Shown here piece by piece: positions 1 to 8,797 of a DNA stretch of 64,000 bases (its first letter is position 1; each line of letters opens with the position of its first letter). A program made the position numbers and the translations under genes. The notes beneath the pieces are model-generated. The model was not told where the DNA came from and made no database searches. It saw only the letters and a list, made by a program, of their open reading frames with translations. Location: positions 124,001-188,000 of the forward strand of contig NZ_AP022590.1 of NCBI RefSeq assembly GCF_010731775.1, written 5' to 3'. The stretch comes from Mycobacterium mantenii (GTDB lineage Bacteria; Actinomycetota; Actinomycetes; Mycobacteriales; Mycobacteriaceae).

Positions 1-344
1 CCGTACGCGCAGACGAAGCGCGGGTCGGTGGCCAGCAGCCGCTGCAGCAGCGTGGTGCCGCTGCGCATCATCCCGACGACGACGATCGGCGCGGCCACCC
101 GATCGTCGAGAATCTCCGGATGGCGGGCGATCCACTCCTGCGCGCGCAGCCGCATCCGCAGGCTGTGCACGATGCCCGACCGCAGGATGTGCACGCCGAT
201 GGCGTTGAGATCGGCGCGCGCATAGTCGTCCAGCAAGACATCCAGCGGCGCGTCGAATTCGCCGGAGCCCCAATCGGTGAGCGCCTCCTTGCGCTGGGCG
301 TCGGCCTTGACGGCGGCCGGGTCGAACGGGCTCGGGGCTGCCAC
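1..344 (-). CDS. Sulfotransferase family protein, 3' part cut off by window edge
   Basis: Reading leftward from a GTG at 344, the frame stays open to base 1, giving 114 N-terminal residues. The segment VVVGMMRSGTTLLQRLLATD near residues 92-111 is the 5'-phosphosulfate-binding (PAPS) loop of the sulfotransferase superfamily, and the preceding helical region is typical of mycobacterial Stf-like proteins annotated only as 'sulfotransferase'. Family members move sulfate from PAPS to a hydroxyl, often on a lipid or steroid, but the substrate here is unknown. The start lies 7 bases after the last sense codon of the SnoaL-like gene (4 bases after its stop), so the two are very probably co-transcribed. 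The 3' PAPS motif and the C-terminus lie outside the window. Confidence 0.8.
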   Translation of the reverse strand, partial: MAAPSPFDPAAVKADAQRKEALTDWGSGEFDAPLDVLLDDYARADLNAIGVHILRSGIVHSLRMRLRAQEWIARHPEILDDRVAAPIVVVGMMRSGTTLLQRLLATDPRFVCAY

Positions 345-348
345 GCGC

Positions 349-792
349 TCAGAACTTCAGATGCTGGCTGACGTCGCCGACCTGGTCGACGAACATGGTG
401 CGGCTGTCGAAGCACCAGGCGCCGTCCACCCGGTGAAAGGTGTCCTTGTAGTGCCCGGTCACGATGAGCTGCAGCGGCAGGTCGGCGGTGGCCTGCGTTA
501 CGCAGTAATAGGACGTGCTCTGCGCGGTCCCGGCCACCTCGTCGATGTAGAGCTGCACGTTGGTCGTGTTGTGTTTGGTCTTCGGGGTGCCGTCGTCGTA
601 GATCCGCGTGGCCATCTCATACATATCCCGCACCCGGGCGGCACCGGCGAACACCGTCTCCGGCGGGCCGTCCTCCATCCCGCAGATGCGGCCGTGCTCG
701 AAGAGCCGGGCCACCCCGTCCAGGTCGCCGCCGTCGAGCAGCTGTGCATAGGTGTAGATGAGGTTGGTGATCTCGGTGGCGCTGTCACTCAT
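349..792 (-). CDS. SnoaL/NTF2-like fold protein, 147 aa
   Basis: The ATG at 792 begins MSDSATEITNLIYTYAQLLD, the usual opening of SnoaL-like (NTF2-superfamily) small proteins: an N-terminal helix pair followed by a cone-shaped beta sheet. The middle HNTTNVQLYID and the late VTGHYKDTFHRVDGAWCF match the beta strands of this family. Members act as isomerases, dehydratases or binding proteins for lipid or steroid-like ligands, but fold membership does not define the reaction. An open frame continues upstream of the ATG, but it runs into the divergent dehydrogenase and is not a plausible extension. The gene is first in a short minus-strand operon with the sulfotransferase, and its 91-base divergent spacer with the SDR suggests shared control. 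Confidence 0.8.
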   Translation of the reverse strand: MSDSATEITNLIYTYAQLLDGGDLDGVARLFEHGRICGMEDGPPETVFAGAARVRDMYEMATRIYDDGTPKTKHNTTNVQLYIDEVAGTAQSTSYYCVTQATADLPLQLIVTGHYKDTFHRVDGAWCFDSRTMFVDQVGDVSQHLKF

Positions 793-883
793 GTCGAACC
801 GCCTCGGGAGTCTTCCGCTCTGTTCCGCCATGTTGGCAGAACCGGTCCAATTTACATAGAACCGACGATTACTCTTGATCGCC

Positions 884-1774
884 GTGACCCTACCGTGGAC
901 GCCGAGCCGGCTCGGCAACCTCACCGGCAAGCGTGTGATCGTGACGGGAGCGACCAACGGCGTCGGGCTCGGCACCTCGCGGGCGCTCGCCAAAGCCGGC
1001 GCGCACGTGATCCTGGCCGTGCGCAACACCGAACTCGGCGAGCAACGCGCCGCCGAAATCGGCGGCTCGACCGGCGTGGTCAAGCTCGACCTCGCCGACC
1101 TGTCGTCGGTGGGCGCCTTCGCGGCCCTGATCAACGAGCCGGTGGACATCTTGATCAACAACGCCGGCGCCCTGACCGACCGGCGCACCGAGACCGTCGA
1201 CGGCTTCGAGATGACGCTGGGCACCAACCTGCTCGGGCCGTTCGCCCTGACCAACCTGCTGCTGGCGAAGGTGCGCTCGCAGATCGTCAACGTCGGCTCT
1301 GACGCGCACCGGTCGGCGACCCTGCGGCTCGACGACCTGCACCTGCGCCAGCACAAGTGGACCCGGTTGGGCGCCTACGCGCAGTCGAAGCTCGCAGTCA
1401 TGCTGTGGGGGCTGGAGCTGGACCGCAGGCTGCGCGCGGCCGGATCGCCGATCGTCACGCAGCTCACCCACCCGGGCTGGGTGGCCTCGAACCTGTCGAA
1501 CCTGGGTGACTCACCGCTGATGTCGCTGGCCCACAAGGGGGTCAAAGCGGTGGCCGACCGGCTGGCCAACGACATCGACGAGGGCGCGGCGCCCACGCTC
1601 TACTGCATCAGCGAGCCGATTCCGCCGGGCAGCTACGTCGGGGTCAGCGGCAGGTTCGGGCTGCGCGGCGGCCCGGTGCTCATCGGCCGTACGCCGCTCG
1701 CCTGCGATTACGACACGGCCGCGCGGCTGGTGGCCTTCGCCGAACACGAGACCGGCACGAAATTGGAGGTGTAG
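884..1774 (+). CDS. Short-chain dehydrogenase/reductase, 296 aa
   Basis: Classical Rossmann SDR. The cofactor motif TGATNGVG lies about 20 residues from the start, NNAG follows near residue 90, and the catalytic YAQSK about 70 residues further. The strand order and the P-G-W-V-A segment after the active site resemble retinol dehydrogenase/WWOX-like SDRs ('oxidoreductase' in mycobacterial genomes). The substrate is not readable from sequence. The start is uncertain between TTG 875 and GTG 884; I chose GTG because it sits closer to the first beta strand and TTG has no clear ribosome-binding site. The stop lies two bases before the next SDR, so the pair is an operon. It is divergent from the SnoaL/sulfotransferase pair. 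Confidence 0.85.
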   Translation: MTLPWTPSRLGNLTGKRVIVTGATNGVGLGTSRALAKAGAHVILAVRNTELGEQRAAEIGGSTGVVKLDLADLSSVGAFAALINEPVDILINNAGALTDRRTETVDGFEMTLGTNLLGPFALTNLLLAKVRSQIVNVGSDAHRSATLRLDDLHLRQHKWTRLGAYAQSKLAVMLWGLELDRRLRAAGSPIVTQLTHPGWVASNLSNLGDSPLMSLAHKGVKAVADRLANDIDEGAAPTLYCISEPIPPGSYVGVSGRFGLRGGPVLIGRTPLACDYDTAARLVAFAEHETGTKLEV

Positions 1775-1776
1775 TC

Positions 1777-2598
1777 ATGGGCGAATTCGACAACATGGTC
1801 GCCGTCATCACCGGCGCCGCGCGCGGCCAGGGCCGCAGCCACGCCGTGGCGCTGGCCGAGCGGGGCGCCGACATCATCGCCGTCGACATCTGCGCCGATC
1901 TCGAGGCGATCCCCTACGCGTTGGGGACCAAGGCCGATCTCGAGGAGACCGTGCGGCTGGTCGAAGCCGCGGGTCGCAAGGCCGTGCCCGTTGTCGCCGA
2001 CGTGCGCGACCTGGCACAGCTGGAGGCCGGGGTGCAGGGCGCGATCGACGCTATCGGCGAGGTGGACATCGTCATCGCCAACGCGGGAGTGGTCGCAATC
2101 GGTGACACCGACGCCCATTCCGAGCCGGTGTTCAACTCGATCGTGGACACGAATCTGAAGGGGGTCTGGCACACGCTGCTCGCGACGGTGCCCTCGATCA
2201 TCCGCAAGGGACGGGGCGGCTCGATCGTGATGATCAGCTCGTCACAGGGTTTGACCGGCCGGGGCGGCGACGGCAGTTCCGCGATGTTCGCCTACGCCGC
2301 ATCCAAGCACGGCGTGGTGGGGTTGATGCGCTCGGCCGCTAATGCCTATGCGCCGCACAAGATTCGGGTTAACTCGATCCACCCGGCCGGTGTCATGACG
2401 CCGATGATCCTCAACGACTTCGTCGTCAACCGGATGCTGGAGAACCCAAATCCTGCCGTCTCCCAGATGCTGCTGCCGGACGTGCCGCTAGTCGAACCGC
2501 AGGACGTGACGGAGGCGGTGCTGTGGCTGGCCGGCCCGAAAGCCCGCTATGTGACGGGCGTGTCGGTGCCTGTCGATGCCGGGCACATCGTGATGTAG
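1777..2598 (+). CDS. Mycofactocin-type SDR family oxidoreductase, 273 aa
   Basis: The N-terminal signature (TGAARGQGRSHAVALAERGA followed by DIIAVDIC) is the hallmark of the mycofactocin-coupled SDR subfamily, where the insert after the second strand is thought to allow a tightly bound NAD(P) recycled by the redox peptide mycofactocin. IANAGV near residue 105 and the catalytic YAASK near 175 are present. The C-terminus (VTGVSVPVDAGHIVM) is family-typical. The likely reaction is oxidation or reduction of an alcohol or carveol-like substrate; the actual substrate is unknown. ATG 1777 follows the upstream SDR stop by two bases and is preceded by GGAGGTG in that gene's last codons, so translation is coupled. 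Confidence 0.9.
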   Translation: MGEFDNMVAVITGAARGQGRSHAVALAERGADIIAVDICADLEAIPYALGTKADLEETVRLVEAAGRKAVPVVADVRDLAQLEAGVQGAIDAIGEVDIVIANAGVVAIGDTDAHSEPVFNSIVDTNLKGVWHTLLATVPSIIRKGRGGSIVMISSSQGLTGRGGDGSSAMFAYAASKHGVVGLMRSAANAYAPHKIRVNSIHPAGVMTPMILNDFVVNRMLENPNPAVSQMLLPDVPLVEPQDVTEAVLWLAGPKARYVTGVSVPVDAGHIVM

Positions 2599-2607
2599 CT
2601 GCGGCCC

Positions 2608-2802
2608 CTAGCCGCGGACGACCTTGCCGGCCTTGATGCAGGACGTGCAGACGTTCAGCCGCTGCTTGTTGCCGCCCGGGCGGGTGATGACGTGCACGGT
2701 CTGGACGTTGGGGTCCCACCGGCGGCTGGTGCGGCGGTGGGAGTGCGACACCGACTTACCGAAGCCGGGTCCTTTCCCGCAGATGTCGCACACAGCGGCC
2801 AT
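2608..2802 (-). CDS. rpmB: 50S ribosomal protein L28
   Basis: The 64-residue product starts MAAVCDICGKGPGFG and contains SHSHRRTSRRWDPNVQ, the rRNA-binding core of L28. Cysteines at 5, 8, 52 and 55 form the two CxxC knuckles of a zinc ribbon, so this is the zinc-containing C+ form and not the zinc-free paralogue that mycobacteria express under zinc starvation. It is convergent with the mycofactocin-type SDR, 9 bases apart, and divergent from the transglycosylase-like gene across a 365-base spacer that must carry its promoter. Confidence 0.97.
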   Translation of the reverse strand: MAAVCDICGKGPGFGKSVSHSHRRTSRRWDPNVQTVHVITRPGGNKQRLNVCTSCIKAGKVVRG

Positions 2803-3167
2803 TGTTCAAGCTCCTCAAATCTCGGGGGTCCGGCAATCCGGCCGGGACAGCCCAGGTTCACCCGGGCCCAACCAGAATACCGACTGTCGTGGTAACCACC
2901 AAAACCGTCGACGGTCGACCCTGCGGTCCGCCGGGCGGATTGTGCGCCAGCACCCCCTGGGCCACGAACATGCAGTCGCTCACAGTACCGCCGCGAACCC
3001 GGGTTACCTGCGCGCCCGGCCGCTAGGATGGCGGCGCCGCCGATGTTCGGCGCGGTCGCTGCCTTTGTCGGCACTTTGACCCCGCGCCGGGCTGGCTGAA
3101 GGCCGTTTCCCGGCGGCGCCGGCCTGCGCGGAGTTGCGGATGAGGCTGGGAAGCAACATCGGCAGGC
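2803..3167. other. Divergent spacer between rpmB and the transglycosylase gene
   Basis: No convincing gene is seen in these 365 bases. Several short frames cross it on both strands, but none has a plausible start, ribosome-binding site or recognisable product. It should hold the rpmB promoter (leftward) and the promoter of the exported protein gene (rightward). I see no clear operator or hairpin. Confidence 0.5.
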
Positions 3168-3926
3168 TTGAGGGGAGTGCGCGGGGTGGATGCGCGCGCC
3201 GAAGACACCGCCGGGTGTACCCGCGTCGACGATCGACAGGGCGCTCGGGCGGGGATACGACGGTTGGTCTCGCGGGTGCGCCGCGTCGCGGTGACCTATC
3301 TGGTGGTGACGGCGCTGGGCGGCGTCGCGATTGGCAGTACCTCGGGTAACAGCCCGACGGGCCAGGGCGGGCTGGGCCCGAAGGCGTCGTGGCCCGGCCA
3401 AGCCGGTGCCGCGGCCTCGTGGTGGCAGCCCGGCGGTCCTCCTGCCGCGATGCCCGAGGCCGCCGCCGTCCGGCCCGGGATCCAGCTGCTTCAGGTGGCC
3501 TTCGATGGTCGGGGAGCGTGGCCGGATGGACCGGAAGCGACCCGCGGCTACCTCGAGGAGGCGCTGACGCGGATAGGGATCACCGCCGCGCCGGCCCGTG
3601 GCCGTTGGATCCAGGGGATGATGACCATCGCCGATCACGAGACCCAGTTCCACTCGGACGCGATCAACCTCTCAGACAGCAACGCTTACGGGCCATCCCA
3701 GCTCGACGGCGGCCCGCTGCACGCGACGCGGGGCCCATGGCAGATGATGCCGGATACGTTCGCGGCGTTTCACCAGGCGGGGACGTCGAACTCGGCATGG
3801 GATCCGGTGGCGGCGGCCTGCGCGTCGATCAACTACCAGATGAGCCGCTATGGGGTGAGCCGCGACGGCAGCAATCAGCGCATGCTCGTGGGGCAGGCCA
3901 ATCCCGGTATCCGGCAGGGCTATTAA
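3168..3926 (+). CDS. Exported lytic-transglycosylase-like protein, about 252 aa
   Basis: After a basic N-terminus, a single hydrophobic stretch (VAVTYLVVTALGGVAIGS, about residues 40-57) acts as signal or anchor. A Gly/Pro/Ala-rich linker follows, then a C-terminal domain with WIQGMMTIADHETQFHSDAIN and GPWQMMPDTFAAFH. The helix carrying the probable catalytic Glu (DHETQF) and the Q-M-M-P-D-T-F segment are those of mycobacterial SLT-like transglycosylase domains that cleave peptidoglycan outside the membrane. The start is uncertain: TTG 3168 gives the longest product, while GTG 3177 or 3186 are equally possible because no strong ribosome-binding site separates them. It stands alone; the next gene starts 156 bases after its stop. 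Confidence 0.75.
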   Translation: MRGVRGVDARAEDTAGCTRVDDRQGARAGIRRLVSRVRRVAVTYLVVTALGGVAIGSTSGNSPTGQGGLGPKASWPGQAGAAASWWQPGGPPAAMPEAAAVRPGIQLLQVAFDGRGAWPDGPEATRGYLEEALTRIGITAAPARGRWIQGMMTIADHETQFHSDAINLSDSNAYGPSQLDGGPLHATRGPWQMMPDTFAAFHQAGTSNSAWDPVAAACASINYQMSRYGVSRDGSNQRMLVGQANPGIRQGY

Positions 3927-4082
3927 GCACTCCCACGGTTTATTCTTGCGGGGGTGAATGGCGTCGAGGACTACCTCGATCAGATGGATCTGATGCTCGC
4001 TGCTCAATCATTCTCAACGGCGCGGAGCAACTGAACGCAGCGGCTCCGTCGCCCGGCTACGCTGGCGCCCACCGCGGGACTG

Positions 4083-5807
4083 GTGCGGAGGAGGTGGGTC
4101 ACCCTGGGCATTGTCGATGCGTCGCAGGAACGTCTCCTGGACGCGATCACCCTGCGCGACTGGGCGCACACCGCCGTCAGCGACCTGATCACGCACATCG
4201 ACGAGATCAACCGGCTCAACGTCTTCCCCGTCGCCGACTCCGATACCGGCGCCAACATGCTGTTCACCATGCGTTCGGCGCTGGCCGAGGCCAATCTGGT
4301 CGCCGGCGCCGAGGGCGGCTCACCCTGCTGCGCCCGCGCCGCCGCCGCGCTGTCGGCGGGCGCGCTGAACGGCGCCCGCGGGAATTCCGGGGTGATCCTG
4401 TCGCAGATCCTGCGCGGCGTCGCCGACGTCACCGCGGCCGCGGCCGCCGACGCGGGCGGTGAGCTGCCCCACATCGACGCCGTCATCCTGGGCGCCGCGC
4501 TGCACCGCGGCGTGGAGCTGGTCATCAGCTCGATGGGGGGTGCGGAGATCCCCGGGACCATCGTCTCGGTGCTGCGGGCGGCCGCGAACGCCGTTGCGCA
4601 GTGCGCCCGGGCCGGGGACGGGCTGGTGCCGGCGGTCATCGCCGCCGGTGACGCCGCAGTGGTCGCGCTGGAAAAGACCCCCGAGCAACTCGACGTGCTG
4701 GCCGACGCCGGCGCGGTGGACGCCGGCGGACGCGGCCTGCTGGTCCTGCTGGACGCGTTGCGCTCCACCATCGCCGGGCCCGCGCCGGCCCGCGCGGTGT
4801 ACGAGCTGTCGCCGCAGGCGCCGCAGCCGGATGCGTCCACGCCGCGTCCGGCGCCCCAATTCGAGGTGATGTACCGGCTGGACGACTGCGAGCCCCCGGC
4901 GGCGGACGCGCTGCGGGACCGGCTGGGGGAGCTGGGCGATTCGGTGGGCATCGCCTCCGCGCCCTCGTCCACGCGGCACACGTACTCGGTCCACGTGCAT
5001 ACCGACGACGCCGGCGCCGCCGTGGAGGCCGGGCTGGCGGCCGGGCGGCTCAGCCGGATCGTCATCTCGGCGTTGAGCTCCGGCACCCCCGGGCTGCCCG
5101 CCGGCGGCTGGACGCGGGAGCGCGCGGTGCTGGCGGTGGTCGACGGCGACGGCGCCGCCGATTTGTTCGCCGGCGAGGGCGCCTGCGTGCTGCAGCGCGA
5201 CCCGGCCGCGCACGATGCCGCCACCAACATCAGCGCGCACCAGCTGATGCGGGCCGTCGTCGACACCGGGGCCGCCCAGGTCATGCTGCTGCCCAACGGC
5301 TATGTGGCGGCCGAGGAGCTGGTGGCCGGCTGCACCGCCGCCATCGGCTGGGGGATCGACGTCGTGCCGATCCCGACGGGGTCGATGGTGCAGGGGCTGG
5401 CCGCGCTGGCCGTGCACGAAACCGACCGGCAGGCGGTGGACGACGGCTACACCATGGCCCGCGCCGCCGGCTCGGCGCGGCACGGCTCGGTGCGCATCGC
5501 CACCGAGAGCGCGTTGACCTGGGCGGGTCGCTGCCGCCCCGGCGATGGCCTGGGCATCGCGGGCGACGAGGTGCTGATCGTGGCCGCCGACGCGGTCGGG
5601 GCGGCGATCGGTCTGCTCGATCTGCTGCTGGCCTCCGGCGGCGACCTGGTGACGGTGCTGCTGGGCGGCGGCGTCGACACCGACGATGACGCCGGCGCCG
5701 TCAGCGACATCCTGGAAGAACACATGCACGATCACCACCCCGGGACCGAACTGGTCACCTACCGCACCGGCCACCACGGCGACACCCTGCTGATCGGGGT
5801 CGAGTAG
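4083..5807 (+). CDS. DAK2/FakA-type kinase-like protein, 574 aa
   Basis: The N-terminal domain contains NVFPVADSDTGANMLFTM, the Mg-ATP-binding loop of DhaL/FakA proteins (usually N-x-x-PVPDGDTG-N-M), then GNSGVILSQILRG and DAGGRGLLVLLDAL. The long C-terminal part matches the YloV/FakA architecture. In Gram-positive bacteria FakA phosphorylates fatty acids held by FakB (DegV family), but no degV-like gene is nearby, so the substrate partner is unknown. It corresponds to M. tuberculosis Rv2974c; the frame here is intact over the full family length of about 550 residues. GTG 4083 is the furthest upstream plausible start. recG starts two bases after the stop, so the two form an operon. Confidence 0.85.
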   Translation: MRRRWVTLGIVDASQERLLDAITLRDWAHTAVSDLITHIDEINRLNVFPVADSDTGANMLFTMRSALAEANLVAGAEGGSPCCARAAAALSAGALNGARGNSGVILSQILRGVADVTAAAAADAGGELPHIDAVILGAALHRGVELVISSMGGAEIPGTIVSVLRAAANAVAQCARAGDGLVPAVIAAGDAAVVALEKTPEQLDVLADAGAVDAGGRGLLVLLDALRSTIAGPAPARAVYELSPQAPQPDASTPRPAPQFEVMYRLDDCEPPAADALRDRLGELGDSVGIASAPSSTRHTYSVHVHTDDAGAAVEAGLAAGRLSRIVISALSSGTPGLPAGGWTRERAVLAVVDGDGAADLFAGEGACVLQRDPAAHDAATNISAHQLMRAVVDTGAAQVMLLPNGYVAAEELVAGCTAAIGWGIDVVPIPTGSMVQGLAALAVHETDRQAVDDGYTMARAAGSARHGSVRIATESALTWAGRCRPGDGLGIAGDEVLIVAADAVGAAIGLLDLLLASGGDLVTVLLGGGVDTDDDAGAVSDILEEHMHDHHPGTELVTYRTGHHGDTLLIGVE

Positions 5808-5809
5808 CG

Positions 5810-8029
5810 ATGGTGTCGCTGAGCGACCGGCTGGACTTCGTGGTGGGCGCCAAAGTTGCGGGCCCGCTTGACGAGGTGTTCGGCATCCGGACCGTCGACG
5901 ACCTGTTGCGGCACTACCCGCGCAGCTACACCGAGGGGGCGAGCCGCTGGGGCGCCGACGACGAACGGCCGCCGGCCGGTGAGCACGTCACGATCATCGA
6001 CACGATCGCCGAGACCGAGACGTTTCCGATGAAGAAGACCCCGAACAAGGTGTGTCACCGCATCACCCTCGGCTCGGGCCGCAGCAAGGTGACCGCCACC
6101 TTCTTCAACGCGAACTACCTGAAAAAGGACCTGACAAAAGGCGCCAAGGTAATGCTCTCGGGAGAGGTCGGGTTCTTCAGGAACGTCATGCAACTGACGC
6201 ACCCGGCGTTTTTGCTGCTCGACCGGCAGGACGGGAAGAATCGCGGTACCGCATCGCTGAAGAGCATCGCTGACGTCTCGCACGCCACCACCGGCGAAGA
6301 CATCGCCGACGCTTACCAACGCCACTTCTTCCCGATCTATCCGGCCAGCGCCAAATTGCAGAGCTGGACCATCTTCGCCTCGGTGCGCCAGGTGCTCGAC
6401 GTGCTCGACCCGGTGCCGGATCCGCTGCCCGAGGAGCTGCGCGAAAGGTTCGGCCTGGTCTCCGAAGACGAGGCGTTGCGCGACATCCACCTCGCCGAGA
6501 GCGAGCCGCGGCGGCAGCGGGCCCGGGAACGTTTGACCTTCGACGAGGCCGTCGGCCTGCAGTGGGCGCTGGTGGCCCGCCGCCACGGCGAACTGTCGGA
6601 ATCGGGGCCGCCGGCGCCGCCGCGTCCGGACGGTCTGGGCGCGGAACTGTTGGGGCGCTTGCCCTTCGAGCTGACCGCGGGGCAGCGCGAAGTCCTCGGC
6701 GTGCTGTCCGACGAGCTCGCGTCGAGCCGCCCGCTGAATCGCCTGCTGCAGGGCGAGGTCGGCTCCGGTAAGACGATCGTCTCGGTGCTGGCCATGCTGC
6801 AGATGGTCGACGCCGGATATCAATGCGCCCTGCTTGCCCCAACGGAAGTGCTTGCCGCACAACACCTCCGATCGATTCGCGACGTACTCGGCCCCTTGGC
6901 GATGGCGGGGCAGCTCGGTGGTGCCGAAACCGGCACGCGGCTGGCGCTGCTGAGCGGTTCGATGACCGCCGCGCAGAAGAAGCAGATCCGGGCCGAGATC
7001 GCCGGCGGTGAGGTCGGCATCGTCGTCGGCACGCACGCGCTGCTGCAGGACGCGGTGGAATTCGGCAACCTGGGCATGGTGGTGGTCGACGAACAACACC
7101 GCTTCGGCGTTGAACAGCGAGATCAGTTGCGGGCCAAGGCTCGTCCGGGCGTGACACCGCACCTGCTGGTGATGACGGCCACGCCGATTCCGCGCACCGT
7201 CGCGCTCACCGTGTACGGGGACCTGGAAACCTCGACGCTGCGCGAACTTCCGCGCGGACGCCAGCCGATCACCAGCAACGTCATCTTCGTCAAGGACAAG
7301 CCGGCGTGGCTGGGCCGGGCCTGGCAGCGCATCATCGAGGAGGTCGCCGCCGGCCGCCAGGCGTACGTGGTGGCGCCGCGCATCGACGAAAGCGACGACC
7401 CGGGTGATCAGGAGCAGAACGCCAAGGCGCCCGAAACCGCCCAGGGCCTCTACGCCCGGCTGCGCTCCGGCGAGCTGGCGAACCTGCGGCTGGGCCTGAT
7501 GCACGGGCGCCTGTCGGCCGAGGAGAAGGACGCCGCCATGGCGGCTTTTCGGGCCGGCGTCCTCGACGTGCTGGTGTGCACCACCGTGATCGAGGTGGGC
7601 GTCGACGTCCCCAACGCCACCGTGATGCTGGTGATGGACGCCGACCGGTTCGGGATCAGCCAGTTGCATCAGCTGCGCGGCCGGATCGGCCGCGGCCAGC
7701 ACCCGAGCCTGTGCCTTTTCGCCAGTTGGTCCGCGCCGAATTCGCCGGCCGGCCGGCGGCTGTGTGCGGTGGCCGAGACGCTGGACGGCTTCGCCCTGGC
7801 CGATCTCGACCTCAAGGAGCGGCGGGAAGGAGATGTGTTGGGCCGCAACCAGTCCGGCAAGGCGATCACGCTGAGGCTACTGTCCCTGGCGGAGCATCAG
7901 GAGTACATCGAGGCCGCCCGGGACTTCTGCGTCCAGGCCTACGGCGACGACCGGTCGAACCCTGGATTGGCCGTGCTGGCCGCGCGATTCACCGACACGG
8001 ACCGGATCGAATACTTGGATAAGAGTTGA
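5810..8029 (+). CDS. recG: ATP-dependent DNA helicase RecG, 739 aa
   Basis: RecG remodels stalled replication forks and Holliday junctions. The N-terminal third is the OB-fold wedge domain (VTATFFNANYLKKDL region). The helicase core shows Walker A LLQGEVGSGKTIV near residue 320, the DEQH box VVVDEQHRFGVEQRDQL, motif III VMTATPIPRT, and motifs V-VI (TTVIEVGVDVPNATVM and QLRGRIGRG). The C-terminal DLDLKERREGDVLG is the RecG-specific TRG-like region. ATG 5810 follows the FakA-like stop by two bases. The length is normal for actinobacteria. The order with the FakA-like gene and the HNH protein matches Rv2974c-Rv2972c. Confidence 0.97.
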   Translation: MVSLSDRLDFVVGAKVAGPLDEVFGIRTVDDLLRHYPRSYTEGASRWGADDERPPAGEHVTIIDTIAETETFPMKKTPNKVCHRITLGSGRSKVTATFFNANYLKKDLTKGAKVMLSGEVGFFRNVMQLTHPAFLLLDRQDGKNRGTASLKSIADVSHATTGEDIADAYQRHFFPIYPASAKLQSWTIFASVRQVLDVLDPVPDPLPEELRERFGLVSEDEALRDIHLAESEPRRQRARERLTFDEAVGLQWALVARRHGELSESGPPAPPRPDGLGAELLGRLPFELTAGQREVLGVLSDELASSRPLNRLLQGEVGSGKTIVSVLAMLQMVDAGYQCALLAPTEVLAAQHLRSIRDVLGPLAMAGQLGGAETGTRLALLSGSMTAAQKKQIRAEIAGGEVGIVVGTHALLQDAVEFGNLGMVVVDEQHRFGVEQRDQLRAKARPGVTPHLLVMTATPIPRTVALTVYGDLETSTLRELPRGRQPITSNVIFVKDKPAWLGRAWQRIIEEVAAGRQAYVVAPRIDESDDPGDQEQNAKAPETAQGLYARLRSGELANLRLGLMHGRLSAEEKDAAMAAFRAGVLDVLVCTTVIEVGVDVPNATVMLVMDADRFGISQLHQLRGRIGRGQHPSLCLFASWSAPNSPAGRRLCAVAETLDGFALADLDLKERREGDVLGRNQSGKAITLRLLSLAEHQEYIEAARDFCVQAYGDDRSNPGLAVLAARFTDTDRIEYLDKS

Positions 8030-8076
8030 CCGCCGGCGACGATGCAGAGCGAAGCGATGAGTAAGGAGCGGCGCAG
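8030..8076 (+). repeat. Short dispersed MIRU-like element supplying a ribosome-binding site
   Basis: The whole recG-to-HNH gap is one compact element. Bases 8038-8059 (GACGATGCAG followed by AGCGAAGCGATG) recur in reverse orientation at 13341-13362, upstream of coaD. The element ends with AAGGAG at 8063-8068, eight bases before the TTG start of the next gene, so the repeat itself provides the translation signal. Similar elements are known between mycobacterial genes (MIRU class); the link to that class is from memory. Confidence 0.65.
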
Positions 8077-8790
8077 TTGAACCGCAAAGCATTGCTCTGG
8101 CTGGCCGCGGCGGCCGCGATCGCGTTGCTGGTGGCCTATCAGACGGCTGCGTCCTCGACCGCCCGGCATTCCGCCGAATACGCCGCGCGCGCCGATGTTC
8201 CGACGGTGCAGCCCGGCACCGATGTGCTCGGGGGCATCGGCGTCCTACCCCTGCGCATGCACCGCTACGACTACCTGCGGTCGGCGTTCGGCGACGCCTG
8301 GGACGACGACAACGACGCGCCCCTGGGGCACAACGGATGCGACACCCGCGACGACATCCTCGATCGCGATCTCGTCGACAAGACCTACGTGTCGGTCAAG
8401 AGGTGTCCGGACGCCGTGGCCACCGGCACGCTGCACGACCCGTACACCAACAAGACCATCGCGTTTCAGCGCGGCCCCAAGGTCGGGGAATCCGTCCAGA
8501 TCGACCACATCGTCCCGCTGGCCTACGCCTGGGACATGGGTGCCTACGGCTGGCCCGCTCCCGAGCGGCGGCGTTTCGCCAACGATCCGGCCAACCTGCT
8601 GGCCGTCGACGGGCAGGCGAACCAGGACAAGGGCGATTCGCCGCCGGCGCAATGGATGCCGCCGAACGCGGCGTTCGCGTGTCAGTACGCCATGCAGTTC
8701 ATCGTCGTGCTACGCGGGTACGCGCTGCCGGTGGACCAGGCGTCGACCGGGGTGCTGCGCCAGGCCGCGGCGACCTGCCCGACGGGCTAG
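8077..8790 (+). CDS. Exported HNH-type nuclease-like protein (Rv2972c-like), 237 aa
   Basis: Residues 5-22 (ALLWLAAAAAIALLVAYQ) form one hydrophobic segment, a signal anchor. The C-terminal half has VQIDHIVPLAYAWDMGAYGW and, about 25 residues later, DPANLLAVDGQANQDKGD. This is the His-Asn-His arrangement of the DUF1524/GmrSD-type HNH fold, with the D-H pair as candidate metal and catalytic residues. The four cysteines outside the leader could form disulfides. The protein is therefore probably an extracytoplasmic nuclease-like protein, but activity is unproven. The TTG start has an AAGGAG eight bases upstream within a dispersed repeat. The gene is convergent with the aldo/keto reductase, seven bases apart. 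Confidence 0.8.
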   Translation: MNRKALLWLAAAAAIALLVAYQTAASSTARHSAEYAARADVPTVQPGTDVLGGIGVLPLRMHRYDYLRSAFGDAWDDDNDAPLGHNGCDTRDDILDRDLVDKTYVSVKRCPDAVATGTLHDPYTNKTIAFQRGPKVGESVQIDHIVPLAYAWDMGAYGWPAPERRRFANDPANLLAVDGQANQDKGDSPPAQWMPPNAAFACQYAMQFIVVLRGYALPVDQASTGVLRQAAATCPTG

Positions 8791-8797
8791 CCGCGGG

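Noticed and set aside
349..1356. Long minus-strand frame extending the SnoaL-like gene upstream
   Set aside because: It overlaps the SDR coding sequence completely; the real ATG is at 792.
3954..4034. 26-codon frame (GTG start) between the transglycosylase and FakA-like genes
   Set aside because: It is too short, resembles nothing known, and loses coding character in its second half.
4320..5777. Long His/Gly-rich minus-strand frame
   Set aside because: It is a shadow of the FakA-like gene caused by GC-rich third positions; similar shadows lie opposite recG, smc and the ComM-like gene.
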